A stretch of 64,000 nucleotides of DNA from positions 43,340,521 to 43,404,520 of the forward strand of contig QVOM02000119.1 in the NCBI GenBank assembly GCA_003586115.2, written 5' to 3'. The notes under the pieces were generated by a model, which was given only the letters and a program-made list of their open reading frames with translations, did not search any database and was not told the origin of the DNA. Below, piece after piece: positions 1-10,921 of this stretch. The stretch comes from Salvator merianae. Taxonomy: Eukaryota > Chordata > Lepidosauria > Squamata > Teiidae. Each line of letters begins with the position of its first letter. Position 1 is the first letter of the stretch. A program made the position numbers and the translations under genes.

Positions 1-452
1 TTTTGCTCTTGCCGGTATACTGGACCAGTAAGTATAGTAGGAACTTCCCTTCTGCCGTGCTGGTACTACTGAAATGGGTCCCCTGGGGGTTCCAAAATGG
101 GTCTCCCAAGATGTGCCACTTTCTGTACCATTGATGCCACTGAAATGGGTTCTCCAAGGTGCCCATCTTACACACCATTTGTGCCATCTAAACGGGTCCT
201 GCCAGGTGCAACACTAAAATGGGTCCACCAAGGTACACCACTGAAATTTGTTCTCTGGGGGCTTCAGAGGCCAGGAAATTTCATTCCAGGCTGTCAGAGC
301 TTTCAGAAGGTGGCTCTGAAGCTGGTGCAAGCTTCAGAGCCAATTCAGGGGCTGGGCTGGAACAGCCATTCCAAGCAGATGGCCTTGTTTCAGTCCATGA
401 ACGGATCCAGAGCAGGATGCTTTGACCTGGACTATGAAAGGTAAGTGCAGAA
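1..452. mobile_element. Family C MITE (PIF/Harbinger-like), cut by window start
   Basis: The right end reads GGTAAGTGCAGAAATGATCT, the terminal signature shared by the C elements (GTAAGTGCAGAAAGGNCC). The interior has the usual C content: CTGGACCAG, AAATGGGTCCCC, and AAGCTTCAGAGCC-type stretches near 300-360. The left end lies outside the window. Between about 60 and 262 the motif CTGAAATGGGT with CCAAGG recurs about five times. Confidence 0.7.
60..262. repeat. Iterated AAATGGGT motif inside the C element
   Basis: Near-copies of a 35-45 bp unit (GCCACTGAAATGGGTTCTCC and variants) occur near 65, 93, 133, 190, 213 and 238. Other C copies in the window carry only one or two AAATGGG(T/A) motifs, so the array appears expanded in this copy. 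Confidence 0.55.
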
Positions 453-1109
453 ATGATCTGAGAGCTGCCTCTTTCAGAACTTCTACTCTAAAGAGAGTCG
501 ATAAGAGTAGATGGACCTGGATCACAGTGTCATACTTCTTATGTAGTTTCTAATCAGTTTATAGATGTGAAAGAATGCTCAAAGAGGATTTTGATATGTT
601 TAGAATGTAAATTATCAGGTAAATGAACCCATGCCAAATTCTATATATAGCAAAGGCATGTAATCCTTTTACCAGGAGCTTATATTCATCCTGGTAGCTG
701 CTAAAAATGAATCAGAACAATTCTGAAGTAGATACTGAATTGCAGACTAAGAATATTGTGAAGAAACAATACGCTAGCTTTATAAATTCTGTGCCCCCTC
801 TCAGTCCTTACTGTCAATCCGCCAGTTTAATTGTGCAAATTAGTGAACCTGACTTAGTGCTATGAGGTGAGAAGAGAATGCATATCCATGTGTAGAGAGA
901 CAAGAACAAGCTCTGTCATCTCCATTGTATCCCTATTATCCTTCATGCTTCCAGTACTTGTAGAAACTCCCTTGGCAATGTAGAATCATTTATAGTGCAC
1001 AGTTTTAAGCTGTATGGAGAGCCTGCATGAGAATGGTAGGCTTCTTGCTGCTGTGTCCACTCTCCAGAGTGGTAGGCCAAGGTAACAGGGTCCTTTATGG
1101 AAGGTGACA
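453..1109. other. Unassigned intron sequence
   Basis: I see AT-rich single-copy-looking DNA without open frames, terminal repeats or recognisable element ends. Confidence 0.5.
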
Positions 1110-1310
1110 GGTAATGTAATACAGTGTCATGCTAGGACCTGGGAAGCCCTGCTTTTGAATCTCTAGCAAGCCCTGAAGGCCAGTTGTTTATCCTATCTCA
1201 CAGGCTGTTGTGAGGATAAAAAAATCAGAGGAGACTTGTGTGTTCCATCCTAAGCCTTTTAGAAAAGCTGTAATATCAAACAAGTAAGGTGTTATTAATA
1301 ATATTAATTA
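1110..1310 (+). mobile_element. Degenerate tRNA-derived SINE
   Basis: GGACCTGGGAAGC, GGCCAGTTGTTTATCCTATC, and CTCACAGGCTGTTGTGAGGA follow the order of the body of common squamate SINEs (…CTACCTCACAGGGTTGTTGTGAGGATAAAA…). The tRNA head is poorly preserved. An old copy; the family is not certain. Confidence 0.5.
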
Positions 1311-1734
1311 GCCTTGTTATTATGATTATTGATTAACATTTATATGACTGTACCCTCTCAAGACATGGAGCATAACCAGGCTATTTAGGAAAGGTGAACA
1401 ATGAGAAGATACAGGATATGTGAGCCTCTTCCATCAAGTCCAGAAGGACATTGAAACTCATATGTCTGATGCAGCAGCACTGTATTCACTATCATTCCCA
1501 ACCACAATAACTTGTCTTTAGAGGCTGCCTGTCACTAGAGCAAGAGGCAGTACACACAGCCATTATGAGAACAAGCAGTTGATATTCTTGTCCTCGGCAC
1601 ATTTGTCTAATTTTCCTCTGAAACATTTACTGCATTTTGTGGCAGCAAGTGCCTTGGTTTAACTAGCATAAAAAGGTATGTTTTTTTTTTTTTTTTAAGT
1701 CCATAATGTTTTATTGGATCACCAAGGTAGACAG
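1311..1734. other. Unassigned intron sequence with a T run
   Basis: There is no recognised element. A run of T spans about 1680-1696, just before the D element begins. Confidence 0.5.
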
Positions 1735-1992
1735 TAATTTGGGGGAATCTAGTTCAATCCATGCTGATGCAGGAAGGGCGCAGTCTGACATCATAAATTT
1801 AATCCGTATCAGAAGAATACGAGGACTGAATTCATCTTCTGATTGTTCCCACATTTGCATTTTAACGTGGACTCAATTCAGACTTGCTTGTTCTCACACT
1901 GATGTTTCCCATGCATGGCATGGGGAAACCGTACCTTTTCTGCCTCCACCCTCACCAAATTCCCTTCCCTATGCAGTCAGTGATTGACTGGA

Positions 1993-2443
1993 GTCCAAAT
2001 GTTCAAATCTTGACTTCACAGGGGCGGGCAAGTCAAGCTCTGCCCTCCGTATGTCCTCACTGCTGCCTCAGAACATGGATTCACTTGGCGGCGTTACTAG
2101 TCATTCGCCATTTGCTCCTTCTTTCCCTCCAGTCTATATCTACACAAGCAGTACTTTAATACCCCATCTACCACACAATAAAGCTTCTTAAAGGGCAGAT
2201 GGTGATTTCTGCTCCATTGCAATTGCACTTTTGTGCAATTGCGCAATTTAAGAGTAGCACAAAAGCAGGGGGAACGTGGGGGGGAATGTGGGGGGTCTTT
2301 ATTATCATGATAGTGTAGTTAATGGCCAGCATTAATGAACTCCGCCTCACCTCTCTCCAAGACAGCCAAAGCAGCATGTGTCCCACTATGTAGCTGTGTG
2401 CTGCCAATGGCAAAACTGATACTAAGTGAGTTCTTTGTTGGTA
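1993..2443 (+). repeat. Tandem duplication unit 1 inside repeat D
   Basis: The unit begins at GTCCAAATGTTCAAATCTTG and runs to TTCTTTGTTGGTA. It is near-identical to 2444-2909 and is present once in the copy at 29.4-29.9 kb. It includes an AATAAA and the palindrome-like CAATTGCACTTTTGTGCAAT. Confidence 0.9.
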
Positions 2444-2909
2444 GTCCAAATGTTCAAATCTTGACTTCACAGGGGCGGGCAAGTCAAGCTCTGCCCTCCG
2501 TATGTCCTCACTGCTGCCTCAGAACATGGATTCACTTGGCGGCGTTACTAGTCATTCGCCATTTGCTCCTTCTTTCCCTCCAGTCTATATCTACACAAGC
2601 AGTACTTTAATACCCCATCTACCACACAATAAAGCTTCTTAAAGGGCAGATGGTGATTTCTGCTCCATTGCAATTGCACTTTTGTGCAATTGCGCAATTT
2701 AAGAGTAGCACAAAAGCAGGGAGAGGTCTGTAAACAGGGGGAACGTGGGGGGGAATGTGGGGGGTCTTTATTATCATGATAGTGTAGTTAATGGCCAGCA
2801 TTAATGAACTCCGCCTCACCTCTCTCCAAGACAGCCAAAGCAGCATGTGTCCCACTATGTAGCTGTGTGCTGCCAATGGCAAAACTGATACTAAGTGAGT
2901 TCTTTGTTG
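2444..2909 (+). repeat. Tandem duplication unit 2 inside repeat D
   Basis: It repeats unit 1 at an offset of 451 bp. The main difference is an extra stretch of about 20 bp (GAGAGGTCTGTAAACAGGG) after AAAAGCAGG. Copy 2 of D has a related stretch at the same place, so unit 1 lost it rather than unit 2 gaining it. Confidence 0.9.
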
Positions 2910-3432
2910 GGGCAAGAGGACCATACCCCCAAATAGGCGCAGTTTGTTTTTTGGTTTAATCAGCAGACAGCAGTGGAGGAAGCCTTTAATTTCTTCCTGG
3001 TGGTGTCGAATGGGGGATAAAGGAAGAGAAAGGACCACAGTTTAGCAAAGCAAAATGGAGGAAGGTTTTCTTTTCTCCTGGCAATGGGGAAGGGGGGATA
3101 ATGGAGGTGGAACGAACAACTGTGATTCCTGCCCTCCCACATTCCCCCACATTGGACAGCAGGAAATGGGAAGCCTTTCCTCTGCACACCTCCAACAGGG
3201 TACAGACCCTCCCAAATAGTCTCCTTCCACGTTCTCACATCGCAAAGTAAAGGGGACTAGTGATCTGGAATGGTTTGAGAACTCATTAAATCTGAATGCA
3301 AAGTACTCCAGATTTTGCAAATTTAGACCCCAAAAACTATAGAAAGGCAAGATCATGTTCGGCCAGCAGGAATGGAAGATGGCCTGTAAACTGATTAAAT
3401 GCAGTGTTGGAACACGGTCTAAACGTGTTAAT

Positions 3433-3910
3433 ACAAGAAATATATTGCAGCATCTCTGGGACGCAGAAGTTCATTCTCTCTTTAGGAACCGCAAAAGAAG
3501 GGGAGTCCAGATACTTACCTGAGCTGGGGAAAAAAAAAAAAAAAAAGAACCTCAAAAGAAAAAGGGTTGCCACCTTCTAGAGCAGTTCAACAGCTTTGAT
3601 TATAAGGAGATTCTCCTATGGTTTAGAATCTTTTTCTAATAGTTTGAAGCCATTGATTAACATGCTGCTTTCTAGTGGAATAAAAAAAAAAGCTCAGCTA
3701 CTTCCTTAGCTCTTTTAATTGACATGACATCTTTTTTTATTGTTGCCTTTTGAGACTAAATACAGTCTAGTATATCAGGCTCCTTCATCCTTTTCTTATA
3801 GGACATATAAGAACTTACCATGTTTTGAGATGATGTACACACATTAGTTTGTCATACTGTGATTCTTTATTCTGGACACAGTACCTCTATTTTATGTAAC
3901 TATTTTATGT
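3433..3910. other. Unassigned intron sequence with an A run
   Basis: There is an A run at about 3529-3546 and otherwise AT-rich sequence without recognised elements. Confidence 0.5.
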
Positions 3911-3974
3911 ATGTATTTATTTAAGAATTTAAATCCTGTCCTTCACCAGAAGGTCCCAGGGCAAGACACAGTAA
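3911..3974 (-). mobile_element. L2 LINE 3' end, part 1 (split by Helitron)
   Basis: Read on the minus strand it gives the L2-type tail CCTTCTGGTGAAGGACAGGA followed by AATAAATA. The element resumes at 4572 after the Helitron. Confidence 0.6.
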
Positions 3975-4571
3975 TCTATATAAATAAAAATGTAACTGTT
4001 TGTTTGTTCAAAATCGCTAATCTCCAAAAGTTCTTCACTGATTGCTTTGAAATTTTGACACAACGTGGCAGTCGAATCCGCGCGCCTTTTTATATACCTA
4101 TATTATATAGATGTCACACCTGTGACAGGTAAAAACAGGGTTTTTTGGAAAAACAGCACCATCTGCTGGACGTAACAGCAGCACACGCTATACTACATCT
4201 TTTACGATTCCATTTCAGTGTTTCCGATTTCCAATCCATGTACGATTTCCAGATTTCCACTGTTACGATTCCATTTCAATGTTTCCGATTGCATTGTCAT
4301 AGATTTCGCTTTATTTTCATTTTGATGTAATTATTTCACGTGACATTGCGTTGGAATTGAGCTGTGTCGTTTAACATACCGTTCATTTCGTCAGTATAGT
4401 TCATTTTTTTCTTTTTCCATTGTTTTTCATTTCGTTGTTTTAACGGTTTTAAAAATATTGTATACCCACAAGCATTGTGAAATTAAACATATTAGAAACA
4501 GGCGCTTTCTCTTTTCTTTCTTTTCCATTTAACCAGACTGAGCCACAGCAACGCGTGGCTGGGACCGCTAG
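3975..4571 (+). mobile_element. Non-autonomous Helitron, 597 bp, exact ends
   Basis: Helitrons are rolling-circle DNA transposons. The left end is TCTATATAAATAAAAATGTA and the right end is CCGCTAG. A hairpin AGCCAC...GTGGCT at 4541-4560 lies 11 bases before the end, as expected for the terminator structure. The element sits between A (3974) and T (4572), the usual AT target, with no target duplication. The interior has no Rep or helicase code. It interrupts an L2 fragment. The ends resemble Helitron families known from lizards and bats. Confidence 0.88.
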
Positions 4572-4888
4572 TAAAAAATAAAACTTAAAATACAGAAAAT
4601 AGTCTTAAAACATATTTAAAATGTAACCCTCCCACCCTAGCAGAACAGCACTTAGAGGAAGGTAAACATCAGATGCCTAGGCGAGGACATCTGTTTTAAC
4701 CAGGCACTGAAAACCATATAAAATTGGCACTTGACATTCCTCCACTGGGAGGCTATTCCAAATCTGGGGGGCTACCACAAATAAGGTCCTCTTGCATGCC
4801 ACAGCTCCTTGCACCTCTGAGGGTAGCAAATCTACGAGAAGGCTCTCACTTTGTGATCTTAAGGCACAGACAGGTCAGTATAGGAGAA
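4572..4888 (-). mobile_element. L2 LINE, part 2 (split by Helitron)
   Basis: On the minus strand it contains GGAATAGCCTCCCAGTGGAG and AGGACCTTATTTGTGGTAGC, matching the end of the reverse transcriptase frame and the 3' region of squamate L2 copies. A similar piece lies at 16962-17275. Confidence 0.6.
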
Positions 4889-5293
4889 GGTACTTTTTGC
4901 ACTTACCCTTAGTTCGGACTACGGGACCATGAAGTCTACTTCTGGGCCTCAGTGATCCACATGATAGTATGGACAAGTGAGACCCTGCCTCCTGCTGGAA
5001 CACTCTATCTGCTGCATTAGATGGAGTGTAGTCCTGATCACTCCATCTGCTGCATTAGATGAAGTGTAGGCCCTAGTCTGGACTGCTAGTGTCCTGGTGC
5101 AGACCATGGAGGCATGCAGAAGGCATACTTCCCATGTTTGGGACCAGTGGGATATGCCTTTTGATGGCGCCACTGCAATGCATCCCAGCTAGGCCTGCAA
5201 GTTCAGACAATACCTTTCTGTGGTCTGAACCAGCTGGCCTAGCTGGTCAAGACATATTTTTGGACCACAGAGAGGTAAGTACAGAAAGTCCTT
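4889..5293. mobile_element. Family C MITE
   Basis: The left end is TTTTTGCACTTACCCTTAG and the right end is GAGGTAAGTACAGAAAGTCC, which are inverted copies of each other. The interior carries a duplicated stretch with TCTGCTGCATTAGATG at about 5007 and 5046. No clear target duplication was seen. Confidence 0.65.
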
Positions 5294-5295
5294 TA

Positions 5296-6552
5296 TGTTG
5301 AATAGCTGCTTTCAGACAACCAGGTAAATTGAATCATTTGTGTGCGAAGGACTAAAAATGCAAGTTTAGAAAAAGAGAAAAGGTAGTATAATTAGAGTGA
5401 GGTGTGGGAAGGGCAGAATACATGGATACCAACCAATCTTTATTCAAATAAACATGGCCAAAGGGATGTGTGGTGGTTGGAACAAAGTAAAAAAGTTAGA
5501 AAGCAAGGTGAGTATTTGGTTTCACAAAAAAACTTGATAATTCCAGAGAATTCCAGCTGCTTGAACGTTCAAATACTCTTGTTTTCTAACATCCATTGTC
5601 CCAGCTCTTTATGTCTGTTGCCTAAGTCCAAATTCAGTACTGGATTTGTAATATTCTGTGATCAGGCATGGCTTTAGGCATTCCTCCTACATTTCTTAGT
5701 AGCTTATCTTCTTTGGAGGGTTACTCAACCCTTTAACCTTTTCTTCCTTCGTCCCTTCTTGTATTTATATAATCACCCCATAACAAGAATTATCTTTTTT
5801 ATCCTTCAAATCATACCTCTTCATTAATACGCTGCTTAAGCTAGAGTACTTTACTAGAATGAGGGAGTGAAAAGCAAAGGAGAGAATTCTGTTTACTTTC
5901 TAAATACTGTTTTTATATAGCTTTTAAAATTGATTTTAAGTAAGTGGTAGATCTGTTTGAGGGTTTTTTATAAGAAGCAGTTTATAAATGTTATAAATAA
6001 CTAATATATACAATAAACAATATCATCATCATCTTCATCAGTTTACTAGTATACCATCTTTCCACAAGAACATCTCAAAATACATATATGAAATACAATA
6101 AAATATATTTAGATATAAAACCAGAGTGGGGGAAAACTGCTTCTCAAATACACACGCATGAAAATTATTCTCTCCTACAGAGGATCTGGCAGCTTTCATG
6201 CACAGGCTCAGGGAGTTATTTTACCTGCAAACAGGTGGAAATAGAAGCCAGGGAAGACACTCAGAGAAGACCAACAGAGAGTTCCCAGCTGGAACTACTG
6301 AGCAACTCTCAGCTCCCACTGGAAGTTGATCATGAAGTTCAATGCAGCTTTCCTACCAGTGAAATGGATATAGAATTGCAGCTGAGGAGTCAGATTTGAT
6401 GGCAATAGCCATTATTCCAGTAGCAACTGATACTATTTCTCTAGGTAAGGAAATCTTTCAGTACGGTATGGGAATGGGTCTGATGTAGGAGGAGAAAAAA
6501 CTGCATATTACAGTGGCTGATGTAGTAGGAATTGGCAAGGACAGGGATAGGT
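5296..6552. other. Unassigned intron sequence
   Basis: There is a short ATC-rich stretch at about 6022-6040. An open frame of 103 codons at 6088-6399 (+) has no recognisable domain and no conserved-looking splice context, so it is not called a gene. Confidence 0.5.
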
Positions 6553-6716
6553 AAAGATAAAGATACCCTTGTACTGAACTCATAACCTGGTGACTACGTG
6601 GATACATCTGTGCAATTTTCTGGACAACAGTAAAAAATGGCTTGTTGTTGCCAGGGCTGAACCCGGGACCTTTTCTGTACAAAGCTGATGCTATTCTGTT
6701 TAGCTTCAGCAACTCT
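6553..6716 (-). mobile_element. tRNA-derived SINE, antisense
   Basis: On the minus strand it starts with a tRNA-like head containing a B box (GGTTCAGCCCTGG) after AAAAGGTCCC, and runs into a body complementary to TGACTACGTGGATACATCTG. It lies immediately before a C element. Confidence 0.55.
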
Positions 6717-7263
6717 GAGCCTTTCTGCACTTACTTCCTATTTTCTAGTACAGGGCTGGACACCCTGTCCTGAAGCAAGCAATCTCTCCCATGCTGGGAT
6801 GCGTGGCTGCTGGAGCAGAACAGGACCATCTGCATTTGGATGGTCCATTTTGCTCTTGCCCCAGCTGCTGCCTCTGGAGAGCCCTTGGAGGTAGCGCCGA
6901 GGCTCTGAGGCTTGTTCCCAGCCTTTAGTGTTTCTGACCTGACCATTTTCAGGCTGGACCCACTACTGGCAGTGCTTTCTGGGGTGCTGCCCCAAAAGAT
7001 CCTCTATGGTATACCAGAGCACAGAGCTGCATCATCCACACAGTTTGGGATCTGTCCCCCAGCCAGTTGTAGACCTTGATTTTGAGGTCTACAGTTATCC
7101 TGGACTACAGTGCCATTTTTGGTGCCCCAGCCTGGACCATGCTTTTTCCAATCCAGCTGAAATACGGCAGGGATCGGGGCCTGCTTTAGTCTGCACTAAC
7201 ATGGAAGCGGCAGGCTCTTGTTCCAGGATTTATACCAGAACAACACAAAGTGTGGAAAGGGCT
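6717..7263. mobile_element. Family C MITE
   Basis: The left end is GAGCCTTTCTGCACTTACTT and the right end is AAGTGTGGAAAGGGCTTC, inverted relative to each other. The long interior has a CCAGCTGCTGCC stretch and GGACTACAGT near 7103. Confidence 0.6.
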
Positions 7264-7837
7264 TCACAGAACATTGACTGATGAATTTACAAAGCATGAC
7301 ATTTTTGTAAGTTCTGCTTTAAATTTCTTTTTGATAATCATTTGGCTAGAAAGAGTATCCCTTGAATCTTGAAGTGATGCTCCCTTTGTTTGCTCTCTTC
7401 TCTCTTTTGTGCAACAGAATTCCATGATATTTCATGACCCCCATTTTCATCTGTTCAAACTGAGATCATGAATAAGCATGCATTTTGCATGTGCGTTGGC
7501 CTTGGATTTTCACAGATGAGAAGATGGGGGTCACTCTGCAATTTTTACAAACAGAGGAAACATCCCATAAATGTGGATCCTGCACGTTATTTTTTCTAGG
7601 CCACCTCCAGACAGCAAGAGGTAATGCTCATTCCAGTGTTCCTTCCATTGTTTTGAACATTTCACATTTTTATTTCTCCAGTCTGATCAACGGGATATTT
7701 TTAATCCATTTGGGTTTGCACTGTAATTGCAGGTTATTGCAATCTGCCTGGTGCGGAGTAGGAAGCTGCTGTTGGTTTTCAGGGTAGTAGCAGCTTTAAA
7801 TCAAAAAGCTTTCTACTGGTGGATTCTGCTGGTGTGG
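7264..7837. other. Unassigned intron sequence
   Basis: No recognised element; a 100-codon frame at 7485-7787 (+) has no recognisable content. Confidence 0.5.
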
Positions 7838-8252
7838 AATGGTGGATAGAGAGAAATTCCTTTGTCTGTTGCACAACACTAGGATCAGGGGGCACTCTAT
7901 AGTTAATGGGTAGGAGTGTTAGGACCAACAAGGTGAAGTATTTATTCACCCAATGGGTCTATGGAATTTACTACCGGGGGAGGGGTGATGGGCACTAGGC
8001 TGGATAGCTTTAAGAAGGGGTTGGACAAATTCATGGAGTGTCAGGTGTATCAATGGCTACTAGAATGGATGTCTAATTACTGTCTCTGAGTTGGAGAGTC
8101 AGGATGCCTCTCAACTGCAGGGAATTGAGAGCAGGTGAAAGTTTACATCTTATGCTTGGGAATGTTCAATTGATGGGCCACCATGTGAGACAGGATGCTG
8201 GACTAGATGGGCCATGGCCTGATCTAGCAGGGCTTCTCATACGTTCTTATGC
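7838..8252 (+). mobile_element. CR1 LINE, 3' fragment
   Basis: It contains the end of the CR1 reverse transcriptase frame (TTCACCCAATGGGT, GGAATTTACTACC, TTGGACAAATTCATGGAG) and the 3' untranslated end GATGCTGGACTAGATGGGCC...GGGCTTCTCATACGTTCTTA. The copy is truncated at its 5' end and broken by many substitutions. Confidence 0.85.
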
Positions 8253-8496
8253 TGATTTTGCAGTGGTTTGTATGCACTTTACTTTGATGACTATCCAGGG
8301 CATAGCTGAATGGGTCCTTGGCAAACAGTACAAACTGGCCCTTTGTACAATGCAGACTGAGAGCTATATTGCAGAGGTATTTGTGAGCAATGAGTTTTTT
8401 TTACAAAGTAAAGGATTCTAAGGGGATAGAGCAAGGATGATGATGTATTTATTTTGTGATTGTATGTTTGTATTTTTAATGCACTGTTTTCCTTGT

Positions 8497-8499
<3 letters not shown>

Positions 8500-8529
<30 letters not shown>
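8500..8529. repeat. (AT)n microsatellite
   Basis: About 15 AT units without interruption. Confidence 0.95.
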
Positions 8530-8533
<4 letters not shown>

Positions 8534-8544
8534 AAAAAAAGGAT

Positions 8545-8706
8545 ATAAGTTATAATGTTAATGTATAAATCTATAGAATGACAGGAAGATGCAACTGAGA
8601 GAATTATTGGCTGGATTACAAGAAGATAAGATATAATAATGTATAAATCACAGAATGATAACAAGAAGAAACTTAAGAGAAATAGTGACTGGATTACAAG
8701 AAGGAT
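8545..8706. repeat. Diverged tandem duplication, unit 78 bp
   Basis: ATGTATAAATC...AGAATGA...GACTGGATTACAAGAAG occurs at 8561 and again at 8639. The two units differ at roughly a fifth of positions, so the duplication is old. Confidence 0.75.
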
Positions 8707-9889
8707 CTAGACTGAATAGAAATAACATGTCCTGTATGTAAGGGTGAACGTGAAAACTGTGAAAAGGAAAAGGAAAGACCTTACATTTGTTTCAGTTTGT
8801 CTGAGGTGAGAAGTAGAGAATGAAGTGTGAGGAATATTAAGCAATAGCGGCTGCAATGAAGTGACTGATTTAAGTTGTTGTTCTTTAGGAATGTGAATTG
8901 TACAATTTCTTGCCAGATGAGATACCTTTGAATGAATTTTACTGCTCTGCAGAATGTTCTTTCTGTGCACATGGATAGAACTTAACTTCAACATCAGCAG
9001 AATACCTGGAAGCATAGTAGGTGGCATACAGTTCTCTTGTTGGTTAGGCTAATTTGCCCAGGTGTAGGGCCATATAGTCTTCCAGTTATTAGTTCAAGTG
9101 AGAGTTAGTCCCCTATTCACACCACTGGTGGTGTGTGAGATAATTTGTAGGTAGAACGTAGATGAACTTGACAATTTTAAATAAATTTATTTAAGTAAGA
9201 AAAATGGTTTGTATTTAAATACTAAATAGCAAATAATAGTTGTACATAGGCTTGTGAAAAATTTGACAGTAGTATATGAATGTTTGAAGTTTGGAAAACA
9301 CTGCCATGGGGAACAGAACCCAAGGCAGACCAATGCAAATTGCTTTGACCAGAAAATGTACATTTTTACCCAATGCTGTCCAACTAATAATAATTAATGT
9401 GCTTTTTTTTGTTAGGATTCTGTGGGTTGCTTTCAGGAAGTATGAGGCACTAGGGCAAAGCTGTGTTGGGAAGCCTACCTTTAGTCTTGCTGAATTGCAT
9501 TTTGAGTCATTGCAAAATATTGGCTTGGCCAGTTTAATAGGTGGCTTCCAGCTGAAGACCCTCCAGGGCTGTGGGTCTGCTGTCCCAATGCTGGGAGGAG
9601 TATAACAGACCAGTGCATTTCTCCATCTTATTCTCATATATTGTTAAATTGTTCTTTATGTAGAAAGCCCCTTAAAGATAGGACAAATAGAAGATGGTAT
9701 CCAATATAGGACCAATAGAAAAGGTTACGGTCCCAAATAGAGGGCTGTATTGAAAAACATTCTGAAAAACAAATTTGCCAGAGTAGGCCTTTCAACAGAT
9801 ATACTTCTTACAGTGGGTCTGTGTAAAGATGATCTACTAGAAAAAGAGCATCTTTCTGGGTGACCAGGGTAAGGTTGATGGATTACAAA

Positions 9890-10069
9890 GGCCCTTTCTG
9901 CACTTGGCCTTATTGCGGATTATATCCCGGAATAGGGATCTGCCATCCACATGCTAGTGCAAACTATGAAAGGTCTTGCCCAGGGCCTACCATAGTCTGC
10001 ACTAGCATGCAGATAGCAGGTCTCTATTCTGAGATATAATCTGGAATAAGTCCAAGTGCAGAAAGGCCC
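9890..10069. mobile_element. Family A foldback MITE, 180 bp
   Basis: The two halves are inverted copies over nearly the whole length: GGCCCTTTCTGCACTTGGCC, ATATCCCGGAATAGGGATCT and CATGCTAGTGCAAACTATG on the left recur inverted on the right. It has no coding capacity. The length equals the copy at 63299-63478. The 3-bp flanks (AAA/TAA) are imperfect. Confidence 0.85.
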
Positions 10070-10448
10070 TAATATTTCCCAACCATTCCAATACCTATCA
10101 TTTCAACATTCCCCCAAACAGTGTGGGGCATTTTTACTAGCACTGCTAAATATTCTCCCTTAGAAAAAGACCTCTTAAATAGAAAAAGACCTCTTGCTGC
10201 TTGCTTACATCCCTGTCAAGAGAATGAAAGAGAAACAACAGGACATGTATTGTGTTTTTAATCTTTGTATAGGGACATGAGATATCAGTATATTATCCCA
10301 ATATTGAATCAATTTCTGGGCAGACCAGATGATTTTTATATATATAAGCTGCTGTCTGGAGCAAATATAATCTCCTCAAGGAATGTAATGAAACTTTGTG
10401 CCAATACCATCAATACTAGAAAACAAGTCCTTGAGCAGCCCGATATTA

Positions 10449-10918
10449 AGGGTGTGTTCACATCTATATTCTAGCGGGCGAATGGGCGGTCACTAGACAG
10501 ACCCATCAGCATGACACCACCATGTCCCAGAGTGTTCACAGCTGCTTCTGGACATTACTAGCTGTGGACAACTAAATTACTTCCACAGCTTGACTGGGAG
10601 CAGCTAGTGAACTCCTCCTGGTCAACAGCATTCGCACCTTCTTCTGGGAGTGATGCTGAGAGTGGGCATGGTGGTGTGGCTGAGGCTCGGCAGTCACATG
10701 CCGCATCTCAATCACCAAGGTAATATCCGGGCATATGCTAGAAGTTGTCATGGCTGTTGCCATGGCAATCTGGCCTGCCCTGGTTGGGCCATCCACATTT
10801 CAAGTGCTGGTGGTCTGGTTTGGGCCTTTACCAGCCCTTGGAGTGCAGATGGTACCTCTGTGCCTGATCCTTACTGACCTGGTATGGTATTACCAGGCTG
10901 CTAGGTGCACACAGGCCC
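10449..10918. mobile_element. Family B MITE
   Basis: Ends GGGTGTGTTCACATCT and (inverted) GGGCCTGTGTGCACCT define the element, with TTA on both sides (10446-10448, 10919-10921). The interior has GCTGTGGACAAC and GGGAGCAGCTAGTG, found in other B copies. Confidence 0.7.
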
Positions 10919-10921
10919 TTA

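Larger units (their letters stand above)
1735..3432. mobile_element. Unclassified repeat D, copy 1, with an internal tandem duplication
   Basis: It is clearly homologous along its length to 29165-30437. Shared landmarks are ATAAATTTAATCCGTATCAG at the start, CTCCGTATGTCC, TGCAATTGCACTTTTG, the TCGAATGGGGGATAAAG-like stretch, and AACTGATTAAATGC at the end. The beginning (TTTAATCCGT) and the inverted end (TTTAATCAGT) could be short terminal inverted repeats, which would make it a non-autonomous DNA transposon. It holds no intact protein; the frames of about 90-140 codons inside it have no recognisable content. It is longer than copy 2 because a central unit of about 450 bp is duplicated. Confidence 0.7.
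8253..9889. other. Unassigned intron sequence
   Basis: It contains a TA microsatellite and a 78-bp tandem duplication, listed separately. A 140-codon minus frame at 9215-9637 has no recognised domain. Confidence 0.5.

Noticed and set aside
2000..2900. Long terminal repeat pair of an endogenous retrovirus from the 451-bp direct repeats with AATAAA
   Set aside because: The repeats are directly adjacent with no internal region, lack TG...CA ends, and the other copy of the element has one unit in the middle rather than at an end.
2168..3038. Minus-strand frames of 104 and 139 codons with nearly identical ends
   Set aside because: They are produced by the tandem duplication inside repeat D and share non-coding landmarks; no protein family is recognisable.
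9890..10069. CRISPR-like or bacterial terminator hairpins
   Set aside because: The palindromes are foldback transposons with 3-bp target duplications in vertebrate intron DNA; there is no repeat-spacer periodicity.
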